Below, one piece after another: positions 1 to 10,512 of a stretch of 64,000 nt of DNA. The notes beneath the pieces are model-generated. The model was not told where the DNA came from. It ran no database searches and saw nothing but the letters and a program-made list of their open reading frames with translations. A program made the position numbers and the translations under genes. Within the stretch, counting starts at the first letter, position 1. Every line of letters starts with the position of its first letter. Source of the DNA: Chitinophagaceae bacterium (GTDB taxonomy: Bacteria > Bacteroidota > Bacteroidia > Chitinophagales > Chitinophagaceae); the NCBI GenBank assembly GCA_016719815.1, contig JADJYK010000015.1, positions 1 to 64,000 on the forward strand, written 5' to 3'.

Positions 1-438
1 AAATTGTATTTGCGTTTGTGCCTGTTTCATTTCAAAGTCCAACCGGTTGGTAATACAGAAGAAGTAACAGCACTTGCTAGTGTATTGAAGTCATTGCAAA
101 TATGTTGTAACTGTCAATGAATATTGACCGTGTAAAATACAAGTGCAGAAAAAGAAAATAATAAAGCAATGTTACCCTTCCGCATATTCCCCATTTTGTG
201 ATTTTAAAAAATGGCTTTTTCAACAGATACAAGGACAGGTATTTCGGAAAGGATTGGAGTCAGGAAAATTAGCAACAAACATCTAATGTAGGTTATTACC
301 AAATTGTAAAGAAATCAGATACAGTCTTTTTGCCATATATTTTTCCACATCGTATACCTGTAAAGACAGGGCAAAGGTGGCCGGAGGTTTTTTTTCTCAG
401 CTAACGCTTATTTTTCCTCTTATTACAGCAGGAAAAGT
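1..438. other. left edge, no gene supported
   Basis: I find no convincing reading frame on either strand. A frame open from base 1 ends in a stop near 120 but its composition does not look like a protein, so it could be at most the tail of a gene outside the window. The rest is AT-rich with no clear repeat, hairpin or RNA gene. Confidence 0.5.
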
Positions 439-827
439 TTAGTCTTTTTCAATGGGTTCCATATCGGGAAAAAGGGCCGTAATCAGCATAAGAACAGATG
501 CCACCAGCATCAGCCAGAAACCGGGCAGTCTGTCGGGACATTCGCCGCCCCGGCAGATAGCAAGGATAAAAGTTGCGGACAGCCCAGGCAATATTCAGTT
601 GCCACCACCACATTGACCCGCTTGGCCCACAAACGGGGAATTAAATGAAGAGCCAGGAACAGTACACCCAGTATAAGATGCAGTACTCCGGGTTTGCCGA
701 AATTAGTGCCCCCTGCATCCATACCACCGGCTGAGATATTTGGCCCCGCTACGGCAATCCAGGGCAAAAAACAGGCAATAACCAGCAGCAGAAAAGCAAC
801 AATACCCAACCCCTTTATGTAGTGCAT
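439..827 (-). CDS. small hydrophobic membrane protein, two frameshifts
   Basis: An unrecognised membrane protein of about 128 residues. It starts MHYIKGLGIVAFLLLVIACF, a first membrane segment, followed by a second around residues 48-65. As written, the frame leaves the protein after VNVVVA and stops at 510. Removing one A near 600 and one T (TTTT on the coding strand) near 572 gives a continuous sequence reading LNIAWAVRNF, then ILAICRGGECPDRL, a further membrane segment, and the end MEPIEKD with TAA at 439-441. The CRGGECP cysteine pair and hydrophobic ending are consistent with a four-helix membrane protein. Both shifts sit in short homopolymers, so sequence error is more likely than decay. 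Function unknown. Confidence 0.6.
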
Positions 828-949
828 AAATGAAAATTGAAGAGTTGCAAGGTAAAGAGTTTAAAGCTATATAAGATGGCTATATTCTTGTGTTTTTATT
901 GCCGGATGTAATTTTGTATAGCTGCGAAAGGGCAAGTTTCGCATAGGAA

Positions 950-1487
950 AAAATGTCGCCGCTACAGGCTTACCCGAACCCATGGGGCGGGATTGGAAAG
1001 AGGCCATAACTCCTCATATAAAATGTCGCCCTACGGGACTTTTGATTTCCTCTCTTTTATCTCTCTACCAAAATGCCGGCCCGATGGGCCTGCATAAAAA
1101 AGCCCCATCGGGGCGGGATTCGGTAGAATACACCGCATAAAAAATCCAAAGCCCTGTAAGGGCGGCATTTTGGTAGAAGATACCGCATAAAAACAACCAA
1201 AGCCCCGGCGGGGCGGCATTTTGGTAAAAGATACCAGCATAAAAACCACCAAAGCCCCGGCGGGGCGGCATTTTGGTAAAAGATACCAGCATAAAAACCA
1301 CCAAAGCCCCGGCGGGGCGGCATTTTGGTAGAAGATACCAGCATAAAAAAAACCAGAAGCCCCGGCGGGGCGGCATTTTGGTAGAAGATACCGCATAAAA
1401 ACAACCAAAGCCCCAGCGGGGCGGCATTTTGGTAGAAGATACCAGCATAAAAACATCCAAAACCCCGGCGGGGCGGCATTTTGGTTA
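950..1487. repeat. repeat cluster A: eight ~52-bp units with GC palindrome
   Basis: The palindrome core GCCCCGGCGGGGC, or a variant of it, starts at 1102, 1151, 1202, 1254, 1306, 1359, 1410 and 1462, giving spacings of 49-53 bp. Each core is followed by GGCATTTTGGTA, AGATACC, GCATAAAAA and a CC-rich linker. Degenerate partial units lie to the left at about 955-1095. Long minus-strand open frames cross the array, but they are artefacts: 52 is not a multiple of three, so successive units read in different frames, producing cycling peptides such as YQNAAPPG, LPKCRPAG and TKMPPRRG. Each core can form a short GC hairpin. Related units recur at 3776-4045. Confidence 0.9.
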
Positions 1488-1599
1488 TAACCATGCAGCT
1501 CCCCTTACCATCCGCAAAAATGCCGGTAAAAAAATGTTTGTACCTTGTAAATGAAAAGCAGTGGTTATGCCCCCTGCCCCGATTAGTGTTAACAGGCGT

Positions 1600-3605
1600 A
1601 TGCTCCAAAAAATTGTTATCATAGCCCTCTTTCATTGTGTGCTGCAGCAAAGCATTGCACAACTGTGTACCACACCGGGACAAACACCTGTAACAGCCCG
1701 GCTGGTATGCGGCACAGAGAGTTTCTATAGTACCACTCCCGTTTATTGCGGCAATACTGCTGTACCCACACCCTGCCCCGGCGGTTTTAACTATACCAAC
1801 AAAAACCCTAACTTTTTCAGGATGAACTGTTTTTCATCAGGCACTCTTGGTTTTACCATTGTACCGGATCAACCTACTGCCGACTACAACTGGCAGCTGT
1901 TTGATATCACAGGCAGCAACCCCAATGATATTTTTACCAATGCCAACCTGTTTGTTGCCTGTAACTGGTCGTCCGACCCCGGCGAAACTGGTGCATCGGA
2001 TGTGGGAACCAGCCTTACTGTTTGTAATGGCGGCGGACTGCCCACTTTCAGCCAGATGCGGGCATAGTGGCAAGGGCAGGGCATATATGCTGATGGTAAG
2101 TAATGAGAATGCTTCTCCTGCGGGTTATAATATTACGTTTACCGGTGGCAATGCCGGCATTACCGATCCGGTTGAGCCACATGTGTTTTCGGCATGGGCC
2201 AGTTGTACCGGTAACCAGGTTTTTTTCCGTTCCAACAAAAAAATGGTATGCACCAGCGTAGCCGCAAACGGCAGCGACTTTCAAATCAGCAGTGCCACTA
2301 TCGTTGGTGCGGTGCCAGGCGACTGCTCTTCACCGTTAGGCAGCGACTCTGTTATTATTACCCTCAGCCAGCCTTTACCCGTGGGAAACTACTCACTTAT
2401 CATCAACACCGGCAGCGATGGCAATACCCTGCTGGATATTTGCAACCGGGAAATACCTTCCGGCGAAAATGTTAGCTTCACCGTAACACAGCCCCAACCC
2501 ATAGCTTTGGACAGTATCTATGTTCCGCCCGGCTGCTCACCTGCTTTTGTTGACCTTGCATTTAAGAAAGGAATCAAATGCAGTTCTGTTGCTGCCAACG
2601 GCAGCGACTTTCAGTTTACAGGGCCGCAGGCCGTTTCTGTTTCTGTTGCACCCGGTGCCTGCAGCAGCAGTTCGCTTACAACCAGAATAAGGTTATTGTT
2701 TACCACACCACTGGTTACAGGCGGCAATTACCAGTTAATACTTACAACCGGCAGCGATGGCAATACATTACTGGATGAATGTGGTTTGCCTGTTACCGTA
2801 ACCAGCCCGTTACGGTTCGATGTGGTGTCGCCATTATCAGCCGCTTTCACCACTAACAACAGTGCTTCCTGCAGGCAGGACAGTGTTCGGTTCTTTCATA
2901 ATGGAAATAACAACACCAGCAGCTGGATGTGGAATTTTGGCAACGGGCTAACAAGTACTGTGCAAAATCCTGTATTGTTTTTCAATACTCCGGGAACGAA
3001 AAGCGTTACACTGATAGTGGCCAACAGCATCTGTGCTGACACAAGCACACAGACTGTTGATGTTAACGGAAACCTGAAAGCCGGTTTTAAAATACCACCT
3101 GTTATCTGTGCCGGCGATACTATTCCCATTACCAATACCAGCACCGGCAGCATCAGCAACTGGGAATGGCAGATGGGAGATGGAAACATATTGAATAGTC
3201 ATACACCACAAGGCTTCCGTTATCAGCCTATTGGCTATGATATGTATTATACTATTAAACTGATAACTGCCAACACTGTACTTAGTTGCAGTGATACAAT
3301 AAAGAAAGTGATACAGGTATTAAATAACTGCCTGATAAAAGTACCGACCGCATTTACACACAATGGCGACGGCAAGAACGATTTTCTGTTTCCGTTAAAT
3401 GCAGTGAAAGCCCTGCAGTTAGAGTTTAAAGTATTTAACCGGGTGGGACAAGTAGTTTTTCCACTAAAGACTGGACCCGCAGGTGGGATGGAACCAGGAA
3501 TGGTATTGCACAACCACAGGGTGTATATGTATGGCTGCTGAGCTATATACAGGCTGACACAGGTGAGCAAGTTTTGAAAAAGGTACCACGCTGCTGATAC
3601 GATAG
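1600..3605 (+). CDS. secreted multidomain protein with T9SS type B sorting domain
   Basis: A cell-surface or secreted protein of about 670 residues. The chosen start, ATG at 1600, gives a signal peptide (MLQKIVIIALFHCVLQQSIAQ); an in-frame GTG at 1561 would put charged residues ahead of it. A Cys-rich N-terminal domain is followed by two related segments, each with a VAANGSDF motif and a TGSDGNTLLD motif, then PKD-like segments (SSWMWNFGNG, NWEWQMGDG). The C-terminus has the type B pattern (PTAFTHNGDGKNDFLFP, then FNRVGQVVF), which sends proteins through type IX secretion. Frame breaks lie at about 2058-2072 (two missing bases), 3463 and 3580; correcting them restores GRAYMLMVSN and the ending TTLLIR. 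The gene is alone between two repeat clusters. Function unknown, adhesion-like by architecture. Confidence 0.75.
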
Positions 3606-3731
3606 AAAGCACCCGGCGAAAAAATATAGCTCCAGACGGGCGGCATTTTAGCAGCGGTTAGTAACAGGTTCTGCAAAACTATCCTTTGTATTTATTCTGA
3701 TGCCCTTTACAAATTGGGGCTGAGTGTGGGT

Positions 3732-3754
3732 GACCTCCTGCTTGCGAGGAGGTC
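3732..3754. other. short inverted repeat
   Basis: GACCTCCT and AGGAGGTC pair perfectly across a 7-nt loop. It lies between the secreted-protein gene and repeat cluster B. No T-run follows, so it is not a clear terminator; it may be part of the repeat complex. Confidence 0.45.
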
Positions 3755-3775
3755 GGGATGGGTCAAAGAATCCTC

Positions 3776-4045
3776 AAATAAAATGTCGCCCCAACGGGGC
3801 TTTTATTTCGTCTTTCAAATTCTATCTACCAAAATACGACCCGCTGGGCCTTTTATTCTTCACACAAATTTATTTTCTACCAATACCCAGAGCTCCGGCG
3901 GGGTAACCCTGTTCGAACCGCAAGGGGCGGGATTCTGGTAGAACACACCGCATAAAAAATCCAAAACCCTGTAAGGGGACATTTTGGTAGAGAATATCAG
4001 CATAAAACAACCAGAGCCCCGGCGGGGCGGCATTTTGGTAATGAC
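3776..4045. repeat. repeat cluster B, same family as cluster A
   Basis: It opens with TAAAATGTCGCCCCAACGGG, matching the left part of cluster A near 1018-1036. It continues through degenerate units (CCGGCGGGG, GCAAGGGGCGGGATTCTGGT, CCTGTAAGGGGACATTTTGGT) and ends with a canonical unit GAGCCCCGGCGGGGCGGC then ATTTTGGTA. It is more degenerate than cluster A and has fewer full units, but has the same orientation. The two clusters therefore form long imperfect direct repeats around the gene at 1600-3605. Confidence 0.8.
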
Positions 4046-4096
4046 CGTATTATTATTGAATAGGCAATAAAACATAACCGCAAGTTTCCGCAAAAC

Positions 4097-4130
4097 GAAA
4101 AAGCCCTGTCTGTGTGTACAAAACAGGGCT
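4097..4130 (-). terminator. intrinsic terminator of the minus-strand operon
   Basis: AGCCCTGT and ACAGGGCT form an 8-bp stem. On the minus strand the stem is followed directly by TTTTTCGTTTT. It lies about 170 bp beyond the stop of the gene at 4298. Confidence 0.65.
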
Positions 4131-4297
4131 GCTAAAAATTATTATTGATGGAATCAACCCGAATCCGGAATGCCGGGATACCAGCCGGAAGGATAACAGG
4201 TTTTTCCCGGATGGATTAACGGGCCTGAAGGATAGCGGATTTCTAGATACACAAGAACTTCTTTGCCAAGCTAAGATACACACAGGAAAGGGCGATG

Positions 4298-5374
4298 TCA
4301 ATACCCTGACAGAGAAAAATTTTTCCATTCCCATGGAGCTGCGTTTGTTTCCACTGCTTCGGGCCATCCAAACCTCTTTTCATATTCACCTTCTCCAAAA
4401 TAGCTGTTGAAATAACGGGCATAACGCCGGGCAGGCTCCCCCACAGCCGGGTTTACCTTTCTTTTTCCGGTGTGAAATGCCGCAGCCTTTTCAATAAGTG
4501 AGGCCAGTGGCTGCCTGCGGGGCAGGCAAAGTGGTTCTATTTCATTCAATAAGAATTCTATATACCCCTGACTCCAATACATGTGGTGGTTTTTCACATC
4601 CCATTCAAATGATGAGTGCCGGAATAATTCCTTTAGCGAAAGCGTAAAATACTTCCTGTTGATCTGCTCCCAAACCCGCAGTTTGCCCGGCACACATTCC
4701 TGCGATTCAATAACCGCCTCCATAGGATTTCGGGCTTGCGCCCAGGGAGCTATGCTGGGAGCAAAAGAGCAGTATGCTGTTATCCACTCGTCGAGCCAGA
4801 AAACAGCCTTCTCCCACCCCTCCTTGATTTTATTCCAATTGCTAATAACAGGCTGATGAGTCCATTCAATTTTTTCGCACCCCAGTGTGTATTGCATTGT
4901 ATTAGGAAAACCTGCGGCCGAAGCCTTACTCAACGTATCAAAGAGTGCAAGTTTATCTTCTTCCTGTTGTATATACCCGGGAGCAGCAGCAATTGCTTTA
5001 GCTGCCTCCAGCAGGTACACCTGTGCATCACGGTTAAGGGCAGCACCCTCTATCGCCTTGTCAAGCCCACGTTTCATCATCTCAGTTAAAAATACAGGGT
5101 AGCTGCAACCGGATTCGCCCAGTTTTATTAGCCCCATAATGGCAGTAATAATAGCTTTATCCTTAATCAGCACATCTGCATCAGATGCATGTTGACCCAT
5201 CATTTTTTTTGTCTGCACCTGGTTCTCCTGTAATCGTACAATAGCATCTTTATAGGCTTGTATTGTTTGTTGCAATAAAGCAGTATCTGACTTTTCATCA
5301 TAAACACCTGAGCTTAATGTTGCCGGCCGTGCAGCAGTACTGAGCAGCTTACCATAATGATCGCTGAACTTCAT
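4298..5374 (-). CDS. unrecognised protein, third gene of a three-gene operon
   Basis: A soluble-looking protein of about 358 residues that I do not recognise. The N-terminal third is helical and Gln/Lys-rich (KDAIVRLQENQVQTKKMM); the C-terminal two thirds are rich in Trp, Tyr and Phe. I see no signal peptide or membrane helix. The ATG at 5374 is preferred over the in-frame ATG at 5390 because AGGAGG stands about eight bases before it; the earlier ATG overlaps the stop of the preceding small gene. The three genes 5578-6234, 5392-5568 and this one run together on the minus strand with almost no gaps, which implies co-expression and a shared task. Confidence 0.65.
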   Translation of the reverse strand: MKFSDHYGKLLSTAARPATLSSGVYDEKSDTALLQQTIQAYKDAIVRLQENQVQTKKMMGQHASDADVLIKDKAIITAIMGLIKLGESGCSYPVFLTEMMKRGLDKAIEGAALNRDAQVYLLEAAKAIAAAPGYIQQEEDKLALFDTLSKASAAGFPNTMQYTLGCEKIEWTHQPVISNWNKIKEGWEKAVFWLDEWITAYCSFAPSIAPWAQARNPMEAVIESQECVPGKLRVWEQINRKYFTLSLKELFRHSSFEWDVKNHHMYWSQGYIEFLLNEIEPLCLPRRQPLASLIEKAAAFHTGKRKVNPAVGEPARRYARYFNSYFGEGEYEKRFGWPEAVETNAAPWEWKNFSLSGY

Positions 5375-5391
5375 GAACAGCCCCTCCTGCA

Positions 5392-5568
5392 TCAGCTGAC
5401 CGGAGAAAGCACCACATCGTTCATCTCCTGTCCTAGCTGTTCCATTCTGTTCAGGATTGCTTCCATCTGTATAAAATCATCACCAGCCAGGTTTTTATCC
5501 CGGCACTCTTTCAGCATATTCCTGAAGGTCCCCAGCATAGCGTCAAGCATGGTTACATCAACCGGCAT
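5392..5568 (-). CDS. 58-residue small protein inside the unknown operon
   Basis: The frame begins MPVDVTMLDAMLGTFRNML and ends MNDVVLSPVS. It is predicted to be almost all helix, with acidic and amide residues and no membrane segment. It sits nine bases after the stop of the gene at 5578-6234 and its TGA overlaps an ATG of the next frame, so it fits tightly between two co-directional genes. Its composition matches its neighbours, which supports a real gene. It could be a small helical partner of the flanking proteins; that is inference from position only. Confidence 0.6.
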   Translation of the reverse strand: MPVDVTMLDAMLGTFRNMLKECRDKNLAGDDFIQMEAILNRMEQLGQEMNDVVLSPVS

Positions 5569-5577
5569 AGAAATGAT

Positions 5578-6234
5578 TTATGTTGTACTCGTAAGTATTT
5601 GTTTTGTTGCTGCTATGTAAGCAGCTGTTACCCCATCCGGAAAGGGTAGCAGCCTGCGGTGTCTTACTTCATTTATTCTATCGAAATTAAATTTCCAGCC
5701 GGGCTGCCAGTTGCCGATTTCCTTTTCTGTTTCTGCATAGGCTTTCCGCAGGTTTACTTTTTCTTCTTCAGCATACTTGTGGTATTGCGCTTTATACCTG
5801 TCCGGCACATCAGCTTCCATCCATACTGTTATGCGTTCAAGATATCCGGAATCAGTAAAGGGGTATATGGTATCGGCTGTAAGGGCCAGGCTGGTCTTGT
5901 TCTCTTCTTCACTTACCAGGGTTATCAGTTCTGTAACATTGCTGCTGTTTTTAGCAGTATTAATTATGCGGCTGCATCCCTCTGCCCGTATGGGGTCATT
6001 CATTTCCAGGTAATATGTTTGCCTGATTGTGTATTCATCAATAATAAGTGCGATAGCATTTTTTTCATTCAGGTCACCCAGCTTTTGCCTGAATTCTTCC
6101 AGCGTACTACAGGAAGAGACCGCATCATATATTGCTTTTTCAGAGAAGTAGCTTTCGGAATAAACAGGGTTTCCCTCATACCTTTTCATGCGTAACAGGT
6201 AATACTGCTTATAATCCTGCAGGTAGCTGGTCAT
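5578..6234 (-). CDS. unrecognised protein, first gene of a three-gene operon
   Basis: A cytosolic-looking protein of 218 residues (MTSYLQDYKQYYLLRMKRYE), rich in Tyr, Glu and Lys, without signal peptide or membrane helix. Long helical stretches include KAIYDAVSSCSTLEEFRQKL and EEEKVNLRKAYAETEKEIGN. The C-terminal part has a WQPGWKFNFDRI motif followed by RHRRLLPFPDG. I do not recognise the family. It is the first gene of the compact operon ending at 4298 and is separated from the histidine kinase gene upstream by about 65 bp. Confidence 0.65.
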   Translation of the reverse strand: MTSYLQDYKQYYLLRMKRYEGNPVYSESYFSEKAIYDAVSSCSTLEEFRQKLGDLNEKNAIALIIDEYTIRQTYYLEMNDPIRAEGCSRIINTAKNSSNVTELITLVSEEENKTSLALTADTIYPFTDSGYLERITVWMEADVPDRYKAQYHKYAEEEKVNLRKAYAETEKEIGNWQPGWKFNFDRINEVRHRRLLPFPDGVTAAYIAATKQILTSTT

Positions 6235-6298
6235 AACACCAAGTTACGAAAGAATACATACTTTTTCAAGCGACAAAATATGGCGTTCGGGATGCAGG

Positions 6299-8637
6299 TT
6301 ATTGCAGCGGGAAACTGAGAAACAGCTGACAACCTTTGCCAGGTGAAGATTCAATTTTTATATCCCCCTTCAGTGCTTTCGCCCTGCTATGAATATTTGA
6401 TAAGCCAATACCAGCCGGCTTAGTTGCCATGTCAAAGCCAACGCCGTTATCTTTTACTTCCAGCATAACTATATTCGCATGCAGGCTGAGCACAATATCA
6501 ACGGCTGATGCCCTGGCATATTTAATAATATTTGAGGTTTGTTCCTGTACAATGCGCAGCACTTCCTCCATCTTTTCAAAAGCCGAATACCGTACATTGA
6601 TCTGTTGCGCCATCTGCATATTGAACTCAATACCATGTAATGAGTCATCAAGGCCAATTGAATCTAGTACTGAAGAACTGAGTTCTTTTGACAATTTCCT
6701 GATTTCTTCAATTCCCATCATCTGGTATTCGATGGCTTTCTCAAGAAACCCATTTGCATCTTCGTATTCTGACTTGATAACACTCATGTACATTTTTGTA
6801 CTCAGTAACAACTGGTTGATGTTATCATGAAGTTCTTTGCTTATTCTGTCCCTCTCTAGTTCCTGTGCCTGAACAGATGCCCTGTTTACCAGCTCTTTTC
6901 TCCTGACCTTTTCTTCTATCAGTTTATTCTCCAGTTCTCTTTTTTCTGTTATGTCCTTGATAGCACCAATCAGCCTGACCGGGTGACCATCTTCAAAAAT
7001 GGCAAAGCCTCTGTCATTCAGCAGGCGGTATGAGCCATCTGCATACAGAAACCTGTATTCTGACTCCCAGTAATCTTTTTTTGCGTGGAGATGGTCTTTA
7101 AGTTTATCTTCTACAATAGGCCGGTCATCAGGGTGTATCTTATTAAACCACCATTCAAGTGTAGGTTCAATTTCATCTTTTTTGTAACCGGAAAGTGAAC
7201 TAAAATTATCTGAGCGGAATATTTCATTGGTAAGAAGGTCAATATCCCATATAGCATCTGATGTGGCATTTACCACATGCCTGAAACGTTCGCCCATCAG
7301 CTTAATGCTGGCTACATGCATTTTTCTTTCTGTAATATCTGTGGCAAATCCGCCAATGAGTGTGCTGCCTTTCGTAGTTGCTATCCGGAAACCAAAATGA
7401 TCTGTAGTACTTCTTAACCCCATCTGGCTGCTCAACAACATCTTCAAAAACATATTCCTTTGTTCCGGATGCCGCTTGTTGCAACCTGTTTACCACCAGG
7501 TTATATACCTGCGGATTATGCGGAAGTTCATGAACATCTTTTCCGATTGCCGATTCCGGCATACCGGTTTCTGCGAAAAAACGATCATTACCATAAACAA
7601 GTTTTCCTCCCGGTTCATAGATCCATGAAAGAATGGGCACACTCTTCATAAACTGACCAAAAATTGCCTGGCTCTCCTTCTGCTTAACTGTTGCCTTGTA
7701 TTGTTCTGTAAGATCCAGTGCCTGACCTGCAATCAATTTTTCACCACCGGGCAACTGTATAGTAAATAAATAGGAAACCATATTCTTAACAGACCCGTCC
7801 TGTTGCAACATGTCATTATAGCTGGTGGTTACAACACCATCTTTAAATATTTCTTTATTTATGTCAAGTAGTTTTTGAGCAAAAACTGCTGGAAAAATTT
7901 CTCTTATATTCTTCCCGGCAGAAGGAGCAGATGCGTTGGTGAACCTGTCATATTCTGCATTTGACATCAGGATATTGCCTTCTTCATCGTAAACCCAGGC
8001 CGCTGTTTTACTGTTGGCAATAAAAGTGCTGAACAAAGTCTGGGTTTGTTTCAGTTTAATAGCATCAATCCTTTCTTTGGTAATATCAGTAATGGATAAG
8101 ACTACGGCATCCGGAGTTTCAGCGTTATTAATGACGGGCATAGAATTGACCGATACCCAGGTAACCTTTCCATTTATTTGCTTAATTCCGATTACAGTAC
8201 CAAACTGAGGCATTCCGGTAACTAAAGTCCGGTATGATGGTAATGCATCAGGCTTGAAAGGAGCACCATTCTCATCAAAAACCGCAGATGTATCTTCGAG
8301 TAATGCTCTGCCCAGAAAATTGCTTTCCACATCAAGTCCGAATATCTCTGCAGCCCGGGAGTTCCATGCCTGTATCTTTCCGGTTTTGTCAATCATGATT
8401 ATACCTTCCGATAAGGCATTGACTATAATAGCATAAATATTGTTATCTGCTATTTTACCGTGAATTGACTGATTATCACCATTGCCGGATGGCAATGTAT
8501 CTGTAACGGCTGAATTACCGCTCTGAGCAGACGGAGTTGTGTTAAGGGATTCTACAAGGGAAAAGTTCTGTTTTTTATTAAACGTCTTTTTTCTTGTGTG
8601 TAATCAAGATAGCCTTTGATAATGATTCTACTGCCAT
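6299..8637 (-). CDS. multi-PAS sensor histidine kinase (HisKA_3 type), frameshifted
   Basis: A cytosolic sensor kinase of a two-component system, about 775 residues. Four PAS/PAC-like modules come first (ALSEGIIMIDKTGKIQAWN; WVYDEEGNILMSN; WIYEPGGKLVYGND; DAIWDIDLLTNEIFRSD). They are followed by a HisKA_3 dimerisation domain with the phospho-acceptor His in ISKELHDNINQLLLSTK, and a HATPase_c domain with N box (EQTSNIIKYARA), G1 (VKDNGVGFD) and G2 (GIGLSNIHSRAKAL). No membrane helix is visible, so it should sense an internal signal. A single extra T near 7388 splits the frame. A second indel in the A-run near 8590 probably hides the true start, ATG at 8637 (MAVESLSKAILIT); otherwise translation would need a TTG at 8495. 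No response regulator is adjacent. Confidence 0.8.
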
Positions 8638-8711
8638 AGTCTAAACACTGGCGCTGCTACTAAATGCTAACTGTTTTGTTTAAAAATAAAAAGACAACTG
8701 TTAAACATGCA

Positions 8712-10335
8712 TTAGCTGTAAAGTTCCTCCCGCAGTGTTTTCACCCTGTCATCCTGAAGATATTCATCGAAAGTGGTGAGTCGGTCAATGATGCCCTTTG
8801 GTGTTAATTCAATAACACGATTGGCAACCGTCTCCATAAATGTATGGTCGTGGCTGGTAAGTAATACGATACCTTTATAATCTGTACTTTGTTCATTGAA
8901 GCTCTGAATACTTTCCAGGTCGAGGTGGTTGGTGGGCTGATCAAGCAAAATAACATTCGGGCTCTGCAGCATCATCCGGCTAATCATACAGCGTACTTTT
9001 TCTCCACCGCTAAGTACGTTAGTCTTTTTGAGTACGTCATCACCGCTAAAAAGCATCTTTCCCAAAAAGCCCCTGAGAAAAGGTTCGTCCACATCTTTTA
9101 CATGGTCGGGCACATACTGCCGCAACCAGTCCATCAGGTTGTCTTCGCCTGTAAAATACTGACTGTTTTCCTGCGGCAGGTATGCATGAGTTACTGTGCT
9201 TCCCCACTCATAGGATCCGCTGTCGGCAATAGTTTCAGCAGTGATAATATTGAAGAAGGTAGTAACTGCCAGCGGGTCACGGCTAAGCAATGCAATTTTA
9301 TCACCCTTGTTAACGGTAAATGTAACGTTACTGAAAAGCACACGTTCATCAACTGTCTTTTTCAGTTTTTCCACATTCAGGATCTGGTTTCCTACTTCCC
9401 GCAATTGCTGAAAAATGATACCGGGATATTTACGGTAACTGGGTTCAATTTCTTCTATTGTCAGCTTTTCCAGTGCTTTCTTACGGGCTGTTGCCTGCCT
9501 GCTTTTAGATGCATTAGCACTGAAACGGGCAATAAAATCAATAAGGGCCTGTCTTTTGTCTTCCACCTTCTTGTTCTTATCGCTCAGTTGCCGGGCCATA
9601 AGCTGTGAACTTTGATACCAGAATGTATAATTCCTGTAAAGATTTTTATTTTCTGCCTGTCCACATCGGCCACATGTGTGCAGATAGCATCAAAAAGTGA
9701 CGGTCGTGGCTCACGACCAGCACAATATTCTCATAGTCGGCCAGGAAATTTTCCAGCCAGCTGATCGTTTCAATATCGAGACCATTGGTCGGTTCATCGA
9801 GCAGCAGGATATCAGGATTGCCAAAGAGTGCCTGTGCCAGCAAAACTCTTACTTTCAGGTTGGACGGTATCTCTTTCATTAGTGACTGATGAAAGCTTTC
9901 TTTAACACCCAGTTCACTTAGCAAAGTTGCAGCATCACTTTCTGCAGTATAGCCCCCCATCTCACCATAATCATGCTCCAGGTGACCGGCCTGTATTCCA
10001 TCTTCCTCGGTAAAATCTTCTTTTGCATATAATGCTTCTCTTTCTTTTGCAATGGCCCACATCCGGGTATGTCCCATCAATACCGTATCAAGAACTGTAA
10101 CTTCATCAAACCCGAACTGGTTCTGTTTTAATACTGCCATCCTTTCTCCAGGCGTTATTTCAACTGTACCTTTATTGGGTTCTATTTCCCCGCTCAGTAT
10201 TTTCAAAAAAGTACTTTTCCCTGCCCCATTGGCGCCAATTACTCCATAGCAATTTCCTTTTGTGAAATTCAGGTTTACTTCTTCAAAAAGCACCCTTTTG
10301 CCATAAGCAAGTTTCAGGTCTCTTACACTTATCAT
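8712..10335 (-). CDS. ABC-F family ATPase (YbiT-like), two frameshifts
   Basis: A soluble tandem ATPase of about 540 residues. ABC-F proteins lack membrane domains and act on ribosomes. Domain 1 has Walker A GANGAGKS and Walker B DILLLDEPTNGLD with the H-loop VVSHDRHF. The linker reads MARQLSDKNKKVEDKRQ. Domain 2 has an altered P-loop (LLSRDPLAVTTFF), the signature LSGGEKVR and DEPTNHLD. The second P-loop lacks the GxGKS pattern, which is characteristic of the YbiT-like group. One T is missing after HDRHF near 9688 and one A near 9630; restoring them reads ICTHVADVDRQKI and then GNYTFWYQSSQL, joining the halves. Confidence 0.85.
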
Positions 10336-10413
10336 TGGTTAAAAATTTGTGGTGCCCGACCGAATGTTCCGAAACAAATATTCATTTCCCGGTATGGGTT
10401 TCAGAACGGGCGG

Positions 10414-10421
10414 CAAAGGTA
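10414..10421 (-). promoter_or_regulatory. Bacteroidota -7 element upstream of the ABC-F gene
   Basis: TACCTTTG on the minus strand fits TAnnTTTG, about 79 bp before the ATG at 10335. No clear -33 TTTG is seen at the expected distance. Confidence 0.5.
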
Positions 10422-10479
10422 CATTAAAAAGATGTGCTGAAAGTTGATAAACCTGTGCAATCATTTATTTGCTGATCAC

Positions 10480-10512
10480 TAAAAAACCGTCCCGCTGATG
10501 GCGGGACGGTTA
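10480..10512 (-). terminator. intrinsic terminator after the metallopeptidase gene
   Basis: ACCGTCCCGC and GCGGGACGGT form a perfect 10-bp stem with a 5-nt loop. On the minus strand it is followed by six T. It begins within a few bases of the stop codon at 10513. Confidence 0.9.

Noticed and set aside
1102..1487. CRISPR array
   Set aside because: The whole 52-bp unit repeats; there are no unique spacers between constant repeats, and no cas genes lie in the window.
1031..1683. Several overlapping minus-strand open frames of 131-208 codons
   Set aside because: They are translations of the 52-bp repeat array. The peptide pattern shifts frame with every unit, there is no start context, and the frames run through repeats only.
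3905..3930. tRNA T-arm-like GTTCGAACC
   Set aside because: The sequence lies inside degenerate repeat cluster B. No acceptor stem, D-arm or anticodon arm can be built around it.
4053..4410. Open frames on both strands between cluster B and the unknown operon
   Set aside because: They overlap the terminator hairpin or the end of the gene at 4298 in other frames and have no recognisable content.
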